64,000 bases of DNA from Buxus sempervirens (taxonomy: Eukaryota; Streptophyta; Magnoliopsida; Buxales; Buxaceae), in assembly GCA_947561395.2 (NCBI GenBank), contig OX387193.1:36220255-36284254 (forward strand). The letters run 5' to 3'. A program made the translations under genes and the position numbers. A model generated the notes under the pieces. That model had not been told where the DNA came from. It did not search any database and worked only from the letters and a program-made list of their open reading frames with translations. Positions 11,831 through 24,068 of this stretch are shown piece after piece; positions within the stretch are counted from its first letter, which is position 1, and each line of letters begins with the position of its first letter.

Positions 11831-11977
11831 AGCTAAAGATAAACTGCAAAAAGACAAAAATTTAGTTAGGCAAAAAGGATCTCTCATCCTAGAAAATTAT
11901 TTAAGGTACTATCTAGCGTATCACACATCCCCAAAACCACCTAAAGGCCAACTACATAGGGTTAGCATCCTATTTTT

Positions 11978-11988
11978 CTCTGATACCA
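11978..11988 (-). other. Primer binding site, initiator-Met tRNA type, element D
   Basis: On the minus strand this reads TGGTATCAGAG, three bases from the LTR that starts at 11992. It shows that the LTR at 11992-17615 serves as the 5' LTR of element D. Confidence 0.88.
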
Positions 11989-11991
11989 TCT

Positions 11992-14900
11992 TGTAACGCC
12001 CCGGATCCAGGTTTATTTAAAAACATAAACCAAAATCTGGTACGTTAGGATAATGGCCCAAAACAACTAACTCCAGACTTAAACAATTTCAATAATTATA
12101 ATCAGAGTGCAGAATTTAAAGACATTTTATCCAAGAAGCGCAGAATAATAAAAATAAGTCATCCAATATTAAACCTTCAATCAAAGTCTGGTTTCTGGTC
12201 AACTAAAATAAAATAATCATCATCCACCAAAGTCATCTAACTAAAATAATTCAATAATCCCTCCAAATACCAAGTCAAATTTATTAATAAAGATCTCTAA
12301 TCTTACACAGGAATAAAGTAATCTTCTTCCAGGTAGTCAGAGTAAGCCCCCAAAGTGACTATCCCAGCAATATCTTCACCGGGAATATTTGAAAACAAAA
12401 CTGATAAAACAATAATGTGAGAAACAACATCTCAGTAAGTAGTCATGCAAATAGTTTGTAACAATAAAACATGCAACGATAATTCAGACTAAACTCAATA
12501 ATACAGAACAATAATAATTAAATGAAAATAGCAATAGTCACAAAACATTCAACCTAATGGGACACATGAAAAAGAAAACCAAAGAAAGGAAATAGCCATG
12601 TGCCAATATACTACCTAACCGAATTACAGGTGGACCAGATGCAACTATTCAGATTGGCTATTCGACACCCAACGAAAGAACTCAACCGACAACTGGAATG
12701 AGTTAGCATGTACGGCCCAACCTATCCAAGAGTGGGTAACGTAGCAACCGACCTATCCAGGAGCGGTACCATCCCTGAGATGACAGAATGCCTATGACAC
12801 AGAATTCAAACCACTCTAGAAGATTTTTCACTTGCTAGCTATTCTATGGATCCATGCAATTGCCAAGCCCACTCAACGGTGGAAAAACCAAACCAGGGAT
12901 TGGATATATTTCCCAATAACACCCACACACGCAGAAACACAACCGTCTCAATAATAAAAAAAATTTGCATCTACGGAATAAACAACCAGGCATCTGCCTT
13001 ATCACAACTGTGACCCAAAAATCCACACAAGTGGCACCAAGTCATATGTCCAAACTCTAGGTTTCAAAGGGCAACTATGTTCCGGATGTGTATTGAATCC
13101 ATCGATGCACAAAATACACTCAAATAACCCAAATACAGGTGTAGGAACTCTTAAAATCAAGTTTGGTTTAAAAGAGAATTGTTTGGAACAATGGTTCTAA
13201 TGTAAAAGGCCTCTTTGGGAAAATCTACCCAAAATCTTTATAAAAAATAATTTTTAACATCTGCCAATGGAAACAATCTCTAAATACTTTAAACTTAGTG
13301 GTACATAGGTTTAAATTGATTAAAAACAATTTCGTAGTGAAAAACTAGGCTAGTTGGAGAAATCCAAAAATCTAACTGATAGTCGCTCGAGTGGCTTCGG
13401 GCGCTCGAACAGGCGACATAAAAGCTGGGTTGATTCAGGGTTGGTCGCTCTAGAGATCACTCGAGCAATGCTTCAGGTGCTCGCCTTCTGGATTTTTATC
13501 ACTTTCGGGTTTCTAAAAAATTAAAAAGCACAGGTGGGGTGCCCTCGATACAACTCGAGCGGCTATCGAGTGCCCATGAACTGCTCTCGAGACCCATACG
13601 GGCGCTTGAGTGGTGATTCGAGCGGCCTGTCGCAAAACACAGTTTCTGATTTTTCCGAAAAGTTGCGTAAATCCTTCAAAAATCGAAAACTTGAATTCTA
13701 CAACATCAAATCCATACTAAACAATTCTAGAATACTTTATAAACATGATAGAACAATTTTAAATAATTAAAACACAATATAATACACAAACGAGTCATCA
13801 ATCATACGAATAAACATGAACATTGAATAAACACAAAAATTTGTTTGTGAAAGTTTTAAAGGGACTACTTGTTTTTGGAACTTAAACCTCCACTAATAGT
13901 ACTTAAATATCACTCCAAAGAATCTCCAATCGATCACAGTGTAAAACCCCGAATTTTTGGGTATTTTATTTTGAAAAATAATTAGAAAATCATTTCATTT
14001 CTATGTTGGTTTTCAGGTGAGCAATGTCCAAGGGCAATTTGGTAAATTTCTTAAATGGTTGGATATATCTAAACTAAAGTAAGTAAAGTTAGGTTTCAAT
14101 TTCAAATGTTATATGAGTTATTATTTAATAATTGGATTAGATATTAATTTGATTAGCTATTAATTCGGTTAGCTATTAGTTGGTATTTGATTTTAGTGGG
14201 TGTAGGAAATTTTGTGGTGGAGCACCGGTGGATCATGAGGGAGTTAAAAGAGATTTTGTTGAACGAAAGTAAACTTGGTGTAGGTAATATAGTGGAGGGC
14301 ACTACACTTGATCAAATATAGAATACAAACAGTTTTTTTAAACGTATGGTTTTTGCTGATCGTAACTTTTACTTTCTCTCCGGGCGTTACCATCAGTTAC
14401 AGCTTTGGAGAAGGAAAAAAATAGATGCAACTCAGATCTAAGAATTTAGAAAGAGTGGAGAGATTTGTTGGAGAAGAAAGAGGAAGTCGCCCATTGTTGT
14501 TGGAGAAGAAAGAAGAAGACATCCTATTCTGTTAGAGTGGAAAATTGTTCAAAAGAAAACTCAGGTTTTTAAACCACTTTGTGAGGGACTGCTGGTCGTG
14601 GAAAGCATTAGTTCATTGCTGTTTTTGCAGAAGTCGAACTCCAGCAAAACTAGAGGCAAGTAGTATTTTCTTTCCATTGTATGTTTTTTTTTCATATATA
14701 AATATATAATCGGATCATGTAAAAAGATAAAACAGTGTTGAAAGTAAAATTCCAAATTCTGTTTCATGTTAAACATTTGATTGTTTTGGTGGAGTACAAT
14801 TTGGTTATGTAAGTTCAATGGAGGTTTAATGAGTTGTTTGGAAATTTTTGTGTTGTGGCAGAAGCCTTCTTGAATGTATATTGCGGGTTCAGAAAGGAGG

Positions 14901-17615
14901 AATTCCACGTTATTGCATGTCTGAGAAATCACCAATTCAAAAGGGTGATAAAACTTGCGGTTGTTTGGTGTTGCCGGTTCTCTAAATTCTTTGTTATAGG
15001 AGAAGGAGATAAATCAGGGCTATGTTTCTAAAGTTTAGGGTCTGAGGCACTATCTGAATGTTGAGATATTAGGTTCACATTGATAAAATAACTTAGCTCT
15101 TTTTCTTGAATTCGGTTGAACAGTAGAGGATGCTTTCTGAGATTAGTCGTTCTTTAGGAATAGGGGTTGATGGTTGTGCTTCTCAAAAGAAAAAAGAAAG
15201 TGATGTCGTGGGATAGGAGTTCATCTTGTGGGGATGTGTCTTGGAATCTTCTCCGTTATTTTCTGGTAGTTCCGATTGAGTGGGTTATTAATGAATGGGT
15301 GAGCAAGCATGTGACTCTGTACGTGGTTGTTATGTTATGGGGTATGCATGGGAATATTTCTAGTGAAGTAATTAGAAATTGAGTTAGAGAATAAATCAGA
15401 AAAATTAGAATTCCTTTGTGTAAGGGTAGTGAATGCTAAGGGCACATACTAAAATCATATATTTTTGTTTGAGTTGTGGTCATCTAAAGAGATAGATGAA
15501 TTGCTGTTTTTCTATACCTAAAATGGATGACTAAACCATGATGTAGTTTTAGTCTAATTAGAGTAAATCTGAAATGATAAAATGGTGTTTTTATGATATT
15601 TCTTATCATGGTAGAAGTGTTTTAGTAGGACTTTAATTCAGTCCTAGAGTTTTGTAATTGCAGCAAGTTATAAGTTTTGTAGAGTGAGAAAAATATAGGT
15701 TGGACATCTGATATATTTGGCTAGGAGAATCATTGGGGAGATATAAGTTGAGTCATGTTTTAAATTTTTCTGCAGCATGAAAGCATGAACCACATTGTGC
15801 AAGTTGGAGTTTAATTATAGTTTTAAGCCTCTTAAGCTTCTTCAATTAGGTTGAGCTAGGTTCAAATTAAACTACAGTTTTGTTAAACATCTGTTGGAGG
15901 ATGAATTTACGACATTAATATTAGAGGATGGTTATATGATTAAAGTAGCCAGTTTATGACACAAATTAGGGCAACCTGTTGTTGGTTTTCTTTGAGCTAA
16001 TTTTTGTGTTCTAACTTAATATATTGTTGTTTTCTATTTTAACATGAATGGTATTTGGTTGTGGTTTTTCTTTGAAGAATCATCGGTTTTCATATTTTTG
16101 GGATTAAGTAATTAAAATGGTTGTATAATATACTGCTGAATTCTTTTTGCAGAAAATTATAGACCTTTATCAAATTGTGCCAATGTTTATACACTTTTAC
16201 TGTTGGATGGTTTAATGAGTAATGGATATTGAATTTTGCTATTGTTATCTATAAATTTGCTTCTCTTATTATAAGCATTGTTTTCGGCTAAATTTGCACA
16301 GTGATTGATAATTTTGTCGGAGTACTAGGGCGAGACTTAGTGTGGATCCACAGTCTAGTTGTAGGTGGAATTTGTATGTTTTGTTTGGATTTAAGTCTGG
16401 AGTTCCTTCGTGCGTTTCCTCCATGATGGAGAGGCCTTCCATGAGGGAAGCGCTGCAGCAACTCCGTTTCCACCATGATGGTGAGGTCACTTGAGTTTTT
16501 CCGCCATGAGGGCGACGATAATGGATGTTCGAGCTGTTGCAGTGTTAGACTGGATTGTCTGGAACTCTAGTGCTTAGCCACACAAAATAGACAAACTTCA
16601 CGAGTCCCAATATATAATGTTTTCCAAATCTGTTTTGGACAAAGATTGTGATTGACGATGTATTTCGAGATTAGACGGATTACCCATGGTTAATCGTCGA
16701 GTATGTTTAATCGTGCATGTTTTAGTACTGTTAGAACTATATTTTGTGCATGCATTGCTACTTGCTGAGATAGTCGTATCTCACTGTTTTGTTTTATTTT
16801 CAGATCTCAAAGAGGACAATACAGGCGGGTATATGCTTGTTTCAGGTGAGTTGGGGAAAAACTTTAGCTGACTCTAATTATATTAGTGTTTACTTTCATG
16901 TTGTCCTTCACTCTGATAGCGATCCTGCGTGAAAAGCTAACTCCTCGGGGATGAGTTACGGTTTCATTACGTAACCCGGTTCCAGGGCGTTACACACAGC
17001 AAGCTTCTATCTCTTCTGGATCAAAAATCACATCTTTAAGAATTCAAAAACATGTTCAACCTCCCAAAACAGATTTATTTCGAGTTTGTTTCTTAACTGA
17101 GTTTTTCTGAATGAAAAATCCTAAAATCTGCTCCAAAAGATGCTGGTAGGTTAGGGTTTGATCACTCCAAAGATGAGAAGAGGAATAGAGGAAGAAGGTT
17201 GGTATGGACGTGCGGCTGATTTGTTTCAAACGTGAATAGGTGCATGTAGTTGTTAGGTTATGTTATTATTTTTCTCTCCTTTTTACTATCTTGCCCTTAA
17301 ACCTTCTTTAAACCAAACACAACTCCATAACCCAATTGATCCACGTCAACCCCACCCCCACTTTTCTGGGGTTTGACCACCTCCTCTATTCATTCTTATA
17401 TTCTTATTTTTATCCATTACTTTCTACAGCAATAACTAAGTTATTATATTAAAATTATACTTAACCTAAAATCATGAACTCACCTTAGATAGGTTCCCCA
17501 ATTTCCTCCGGTTCACCTTGGACTTCTTCGGGTTGAACCAATTCCTCATCTCTTGCTGTATTAATAACTTGATCAGTTTATTTATTATTTTATTAATAAA
17601 ATCTAGGATTTTACA
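11992..17615 (-). repeat. LTR shared by elements C (3' LTR) and D (5' LTR)
   Basis: It starts TGTAACGCCCCGGATCCAGG and ends GGATTTTACA. A primer site lies on its left and a polypurine tract on its right, so it works as 5' LTR for D and 3' LTR for C. The solo LTR 13940-16994 interrupts it. The conserved hairpin (loose form) is at 12419-12433, a two-copy tandem repeat at about 12711-12775, and a GC-rich CTCGAG island at 13382-13645. Confidence 0.9.
13940..16994 (+). mobile_element. Solo LTR, Tekay/Del-like, 3,055 bp
   Basis: It starts TGTAAAACCCCGAATTTTTG and ends CCAGGGCGTTACA, so the sense is plus. The duplication CACAG flanks it (13935-13939, 16995-16999). The uninterrupted target sequence can be read in the sister LTR near 40260-40290. 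It has no coding region. The conserved hairpin GAGATAGTCGTATCTC is at 16767-16782, followed by TTTTCAG. A set of CCATGATGG-type short repeats lies at 16415-16515. Confidence 0.93.
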
Positions 17616-17627
17616 TTCTCCCCTCCT
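17616..17627 (-). other. Polypurine tract of element C
   Basis: On the minus strand this reads AGGAGGGGAGAA, abutting the LTR end at 17615. It matches the tract of element A at 11 of 12 positions. The 38 bp after it (to 17665) are the last piece of the integrase frame before the MITE. Confidence 0.88.
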
Positions 17628-17665
17628 AATAAAAAAAATTTCGTCCTCGAAATTTACCTTGTGAT

Positions 17666-18380
17666 TAGAGGTGGAAATGGGTTGGGTTCGGGCGGGTTAG
17701 GGTCGGGTTGATGTATGGGGTTAACAAGCCAATGCTCAACTCGAACCCACCCGTTTAATAAACGAGTTAGAATATCCCAACCCTAACCCAACCCGCTCTA
17801 ACCTGCTTCAACCCGCCAACCCGTTTAAATAATCTAAATTACTACTAAAAATTAAAAATTTTAATTCATTCTAATATTAAAGTCTATACAAATTCTATTT
17901 TTTAATTCATTCTAATATCAAAGGACACCTAACAAGCATAATAAGACAACACTCATTAAGATAGAACTAAAATAACATGAAGAAAAGAACTAAAACATAA
18001 TAATAAAGTCTTAAAAGACTTTACTTGCCATCAATGCCTCAATTTATATTAGTAGAAGCTAAGAAATTTGAAATATTCATACGTAAAAAGTTTTTCTTCA
18101 CTTTATCCTTTGTCATTATTTATATTAAAAGAAGAAAGGTTGAGTAGCCACAAGTATTGTTATTATAATGTTCCAAACTTTTATTACACAAAAATATAAA
18201 CGGGTTGTAATCGGGTCATTTTGGGTTGATGGGTCAAACCCTAACCCAACCCGTTTATAATCGGGTTGAGAATTCATGATCCAAACCCAACCTGTGGGTT
18301 GAAACAGTCAACCCTAACCCGCCTAAGACCGAACGGGTTCGGGCAGGTTGGCGGGTCACGAGTCACAATTGCCACCTCTA
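17666..18380. mobile_element. hAT-type MITE, 715 bp
   Basis: The ends form a short inverted repeat (TAGAGGTGGAAATGG at the left; TAGAGGTGGCAATTG as the complement of the right) flanked by the 8-bp duplication CTTGTGAT (17658-17665, 18381-18388), as expected for hAT transposons. The subterminal parts are rich in GGGTTGGG/CCCAACCC words, and the middle is AT-rich without an open frame. It has no transposase, so it must have been moved by another copy. It sits in the end of the integrase frame of element C. Confidence 0.9.
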
Positions 18381-18388
18381 CTTGTGAT

Positions 18389-20888
18389 TCCTCAAATAAA
18401 GATGGGTATTTCTTCTTCATTTCAGATTCTAGCTCCCATGTGGCCTCTTCCACTGTATGACTCTTCCATCGCACCTTAACAAGTGGAATTACCTTCGTAC
18501 GGAGAATCTGCTCACGTCTATCTAGTATCTGTACCGGATGCTCCTCAAAAGTCAAATCCTCTCGTATGACTAAAGGCTCGTAGTAAATGATATTATTAGG
18601 GTCATGCACATAACGCCTTAGCATAGAGACGTGAAACACATCGTGAACTGCTCCAAATGAAGATGGCAATGCCAAGCGATATGCTACTACTCCCACTATA
18701 CCAATAATTTCAAAAAGTCCTACAATCCTTGGGGAAAGCTTTCCTTTCTTTCTGAACCTTCTAATACCACAGAAAGGAGATACCTTAAGGAATACTTTAT
18801 CACCAACCTCAAAACTCAAGTCTCGCCGCCTAGTATCTGCATAACTCTTCTGGAGACTTTGTGCTGCCAACAAACGCTGCTTAATCAGTTTTACCAAGTC
18901 AACACTATCCTGCACATACTGAGGACCCAAATATTGCCTTTCACCAACATCCTCCCAACAAACTGGTGATCTACAAGCTTTACCGTACAATGCCTCATAC
19001 GGTGCCATCTAAATACTCGCCTGATAATTGTTATTGTAGGCGAACTCCACCAAAAGTAGGTGCTTACTCCAATTACCTCCCCAATCAAGGACAGAACACT
19101 ACAACATATCCTCTAGTGTCTGAATGGTCCTCTCTAACTACCCATCGGTCTGAGGATGGTAACTTGTGCTAAATTTCAACTCTGTACCCATGGCCATCTG
19201 GAAAGATTCCCAAAATTGAGACGTGAAATGAGGATCACGATCGGAGACAATAGATACTGGAACTCCATGTAATCTCACGATCTCCTTCACATACGGCTGT
19301 ACCAATGCATTAAGCGGTTGGTTCATTCTGATAGGAAAAAAGTGAGCTGACTTAGTCAAACGGTCTACAATCACCCATATAGCATCATGCCCCCTTGGAG
19401 AAAGGGGTAATCCACTCACAAAGTCCATGGTGATGTGCTACCATTGCCACTCTGGAATAGGAAGGGGCTGAAGCAACCCTGCTGGTCTCATGTTCTCTAC
19501 CTTGACCTGCTGGCACTCTAGACACTTAGCAACATATTCTACTATATCCTTCTTCATTCCTGACCACCAATATAATACCTTCAAATTTCTATACATCTTT
19601 ATGCTGCCAGGATGCACTATATACTTTGATCTATGAGCCTCTGCCATAATCACTGCCATAATTTCATCATCTGCCGGTACACAAATCCGACCCTGAAATC
19701 TCAATAATCCATCTCTATCAATAAAATCTCTGATAGTCTCAGAACCCTCACTCAACAATCTCCTGGTAGCAGTAAACTCAAGATCTATCAACTGACTTAT
19801 CCTGATCTTCTGAATCAAATCAGGCTCTACCTGAACTCTAGCAACTCGGATACCTCCATCCTGAAATAAACAGAACTCCCTCTGCCAATCACGAACTGCG
19901 TCTACAAGGCTACACTGACTAGCCATGAAAGTGGCTAATGTGACAATGGATTTCTCGTCAGTGGCGCCCTTATGACTCATGGCATTTGCGATTACATTCA
20001 CCTTGCCGGGATGGTACTGCAGTGTAAATCTGAAATCCTTCAATAGATCCATCCATCTCCTTTGCCTCATGTTGGGATCCCTTTGGGAAAATATGTATCT
20101 CAGACTTTTGTGATCTGAGAAGATCTCGAACTCAACCCCGTATAAATAGTGCCTTCATATTTTCAAGGAGAAGATTATGGCTGCAAACTCCAAGTTGTGT
20201 GTGGGGTAATTCTTCTCATGAGGTCTTAGCAAATGGGAAGCATATGCTACAACTCTACCCTACTGCATCAACACACAGCCCAAACCAATCTTGGATGCAT
20301 CACAATATACAACAAAAGACTCATCCATGGATGGTACAATCAATACTGGGATCGTGATAAGTCTCTACTTCAACTGCTGGAAACTTTGCTCACACTTGTC
20401 ATCCCACTTAAATGGAACTGCCTTCTTAGTCAAGTTGGACAACGGTGCTGCTATCTTGGAAAAACCCTCAATAAACCGACAGTAATAACCGGCCATGCCA
20501 AGGAAACTACGGATCTCGGTCACTGTGGTAGGTCTAGGCCAATCTGCAACTGCCTGAACCTTGGCTGGGTCTACTGAAATACCCTCACCTGAGATGATGT
20601 GACCAAGGAAAGAGATTTGCCTCAATCAAAACTGGCATTTATTAAACTTGGCATATAACCGATGGTCCCTCAAAGTATGGAGTATTATTCTTAGATGTCC
20701 AACATACTCCTCCTGAGTCCTAGAATATACCAAAATATCATCGATGAAAACCAGCACAAAGTTATCAAGATATTGATGGAAGACTCGATTCATGATACCC
20801 ATGAAAACTGCTGGGGCATTAGTCAAACCAAATGGCATAACAAGAAACTCGTAATGCCCATATCGAGTCTGGAATGCTGTCTTCTCTA
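18389..20888 (-). pseudogene. pol: RT end, RNase H, integrase and chromodomain-like region of element C
   Basis: Minus-strand reading from 20888 down: the RT second half ([26 protein letters not shown] at about 20720-20760), a TGA at 20626-20628, the connection and start of RNase H, the integrase zinc region (AHRSKYIVHPGS, CLECQQ), the integrase core ([22 protein letters not shown]) and the chromodomain-like end ([30 protein letters not shown]). Stops are also seen at 19438-19440, 19138-19140 and 19009-19011, the last two where element A has Gln codons. The final open stretch from the Met at 19008 runs on into the MITE and ends at 18274, adding about 35 foreign residues. It is clearly inactive and much older than element A. 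Confidence 0.88.
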
Positions 20889-23800
20889 TGTAAAACCTCG
20901 AATTTTCAGTAAATAAATAAATAAAAATTTAATACAAATATTTTGAGTGTCAATGAATTTGTCAAAATAAATTGGGGATTTAATATAAAGGAATGATTTG
21001 GGGTACTTATAATTCATTCGGGATGTATAACGGACTAATAATGACAAAGAGAATAAACTCAGAAATTTCGGAAGAAATTGAATGGGTAGACGTGAAAATA
21101 TTAAGAGAATGATATTTTGGTCAATTCACATTTAATTATCGGTATATAATTAAATACATTAATTAAAATTGTTATTAGAATTGAGAAATAATAATAGATT
21201 TAAGTTGGGGTTTAGATTGTCTATTAACAATGATATTTAAAGCTTAGTAATTGGAATAATGGCATATTGGTAATTATGTTTGATTTGGAGCTTTAAGTCC
21301 AAAAGATGAGAATTTTATTGAAGGATATTAATTATAATTTTAAATGATCACACTGATAGAGGAGATCCGGAGTTTGACGCAGATCTGACCGTTGGATCGC
21401 GAGGTATCGAGTTAAGTATGGATTAACGGTCCTTACTAAGTCTAATGGGTGGATAAGTATTGAACATGATCCTAGGGAAATTCATGGGATCAGATGAAAA
21501 TATAATAGGGTTTTTTTATTTGGGGTTGATTGTATGTCTTGTTTTGGGTTTTGACGGCTGAAGGGAAGAATAACGAAAGAGAGAGAGAGATCGAGAGGAG
21601 AAGAAGAAGAAGGAGGAAGAGAGTGTATCTCTGGTTTCTCATCGTTCCCGGAGTGTCTCTTGCCTGCGAATAGGAGAGGAAATCGCTGGTTGGAAGAAGA
21701 AAGGATCTTGAGCGAATAAAGGTAGGTAGCACTTTGTTTTAACGTTTGTTTTGTGTTTATGGGATTATTCAATTCGAGTTGCATGATCTTTTATGTTGTA
21801 AATATACGTATATTGTCTGATATTAATTTATATAAATGTTAGAACCGATTAGAACACAAAAAAATGATTTTTAGAAACTCAGTTCGTCGTTTTGGTTAGA
21901 GCGCCGAGCAAGCCTATACTCAGCGCTCCTCGGCGATGTTCAGCGTTCGTTGAAAAATTTCGAGCGCCCGAGACCGCCGACTGACGGTCGATCGGCGCTT
22001 GTTTTATTTAAAATGACAAACGCGTTTCCGAAACACGTAACGCTGAAGAGCTCCGACCTCGCCTATCGCAAGTGATCATAGGCGATCAATGTAAAAAACG
22101 AATTTTACGCTTGTAATCATTACAAGCCTAATTCTTAATAACTTTTATTAAATTTTAGTGAACAACACTCAATTGTAATAACTTCTATTTTACTTAATTG
22201 ACTAATACCAAAACTTAATAATTTTTGTTTTACTTTATACAATATCACCAAACTTTAAATAACTTGAAAAACTTAACCATAACCTAACTAGGTTGTTCAC
22301 GTGCATTAGTCTTTCACTAAATCTAAACTTTAATAACTTTTGATAATTTAACCATATCTTAATTAAATCTTAATACTTTAAAGACGACCCACATATATTA
22401 TTAAACAATTGAATATTAATGTAATTAATACATGATTAGAACCGCACTTCAGCGTGCGTGTTATGCATTCAATTTCCGATGTAATTAAATACCTGTTTAA
22501 CACTAAATCAGGATGTCACGCTAAACTTATTTAAATGTACTGAACAAAATATTATAATAAACTGAGGAACTGTTTAGAACCTGACTTTGAATTATCAACT
22601 AAACATGAACCTAATATGCTATAAATAATAATGGAATTGAGAATTATTTGTGTATTGGCTTGGTGGCCAGTTTTATTGATAACCTGCTTGGTGGCAGAGA
22701 TGTATTGTATATTACCTGCTTGGTGGCAGAGATTGAACTCGTTTGGTGACGGAGACCTTAACCCACTTGGTGGCGGAGACCCTAACCCGTTTGGTGACGG
22801 ATACCCAACTTGCTTGGTGGCGGAGACCCAACCCGCTTGGTGGTGGAGACCCTAACCCGTTTGGTGACGGAGACCCAACCTGCTTGGTGGCAGAGATAAC
22901 CCGCTTGGTGGCAGAGATAATCCGCTTGGTGGCGGAGACATTACCTCCTGCAGGAGAGATTCATTACTTCCTGTGGGGTAGATGTATTTCCGATGGATTG
23001 CATCCTACAGGAGAGCTACCTCATGTGGGGGAGATGTGATTATGCATGATTGCATCCCACATGGAGGATGGGTGTGTGAGTTACCACTGGAATGTGAGGA
23101 AGCTATCTCCTACGGTAGAGGTAGATGCTAGGTGTTCACATCCTGCGGTAGAGTTATGCTATCTCCTGTAGGGGGTACCTGTAGTTATAGAGAAGTGCAT
23201 TCTCCTGTGGAGCTTGTGTGGATACTATGCATTTGCGTTCTGCGGTAGAAATAGGCTATTACCTGAAGGTTGGCTTTTGTTATTGATGGATTCTCAAATT
23301 GATGAATTGATTGGACGTATTTGATAAGATTGTTTATTTAAGAGGAAATATTGAAATAACATAATAGAATTGCTATGATTTAATGAGAACTGTTAAAATG
23401 GAATATTATGGAATCATGAATAAAATTTGGAATTGTTCTTGGGAAGAAAATAATTGAAATATACCAGAAACCATGGGAATGTGGATTATAATACATGGTC
23501 TTTAAATTGAAATGAAATGTACATGATTAACTTCCTTTAATTCGGGCACCGGTTCAATGTTTGTTTTGTATCGTGATTATTTGTTTATCTTATTGACTGT
23601 AATTACTCGCCTATTTCATCATGCATGAAACCACTGTTATTTTCTATATATAAACTGTTTTCCTCATGCATGTGTTACCTATTGAGATATTCGTATCTCA
23701 CCCCTATTTCATATTCTATTTTTCAAGTCATCTTGGAGAGGACGCCACTGGTTAGACAGATAGTGGGTTGAAGTCTAGAAAATCCAAATTAAAAGAGTAG

Positions 23801-24063
23801 GATAATTTTATATAGCTGTATTTATTTTATTGGAATCGTAATAGATGATTTTGTAGGATATTAAGAGTTAGTTAATTTGTAGTTGCCTTTCATTTGATAA
23901 ATTGATGTAATAGGAAGATTCAGTTCCAATGAATAATTTAAGCTTCCTAGCACTCTGATAAATCTTAGTTCTTTATCTCTTTATCTTTTGAGCTGATTGT
24001 AATGTACCACAAGTTAATGCCTTGATCTGAATAAAAAAAATGACCCGGATTCGGGGCGTTACA
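20889..24063 (+). mobile_element. Solo LTR, Tekay/Del-like, 3,175 bp
   Basis: It starts TGTAAAACCTCGAATTTTCA and ends GGATTCGGGGCGTTACA, flanked by the duplication CTCTA (20884-20888, 24064-24068). It cuts the reverse transcriptase of element C between the [12 protein letters not shown] and [12 protein letters not shown] blocks. It contains a GC-rich GAGCGCC island (about 21898-22000), a minisatellite (22657-22945) and the conserved hairpin GAGATATTCGTATCTC (23684-23699). No coding capacity was seen. Confidence 0.94.
22657..22945 (+). repeat. Minisatellite in the solo LTR, units of about 25-28 bp
   Basis: About a dozen diverged units are built on CGCTTGGTGGCGGAGACCC. They are followed to about 23250 by a second, looser set of CCTGCGGTAGAG-like words. 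The open frames across it (rich in Trp, Gly, Asp, Pro) are only the repeat translated. Confidence 0.85.
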
Positions 24064-24068
24064 CTCTA

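Noticed and set aside
11992-11998. Possible 5-bp duplication pairing the left edge of element C with its right flank CATGC
   Set aside because: The bases left of 11992 are the primer-site spacer of element D, so no true target duplication exists there.
14561-14935. 124-codon minus-strand frame inside solo LTR 13940-16994
   Set aside because: It has no recognisable domain, is not seen in other LTR copies, and is of a length expected by chance in AT-rich DNA.
22631-23039. Plus-strand frames rich in Trp, Gly, Asp and Pro
   Set aside because: They are the translation of the GGTGGCGGAGAC minisatellite inside a solo LTR.
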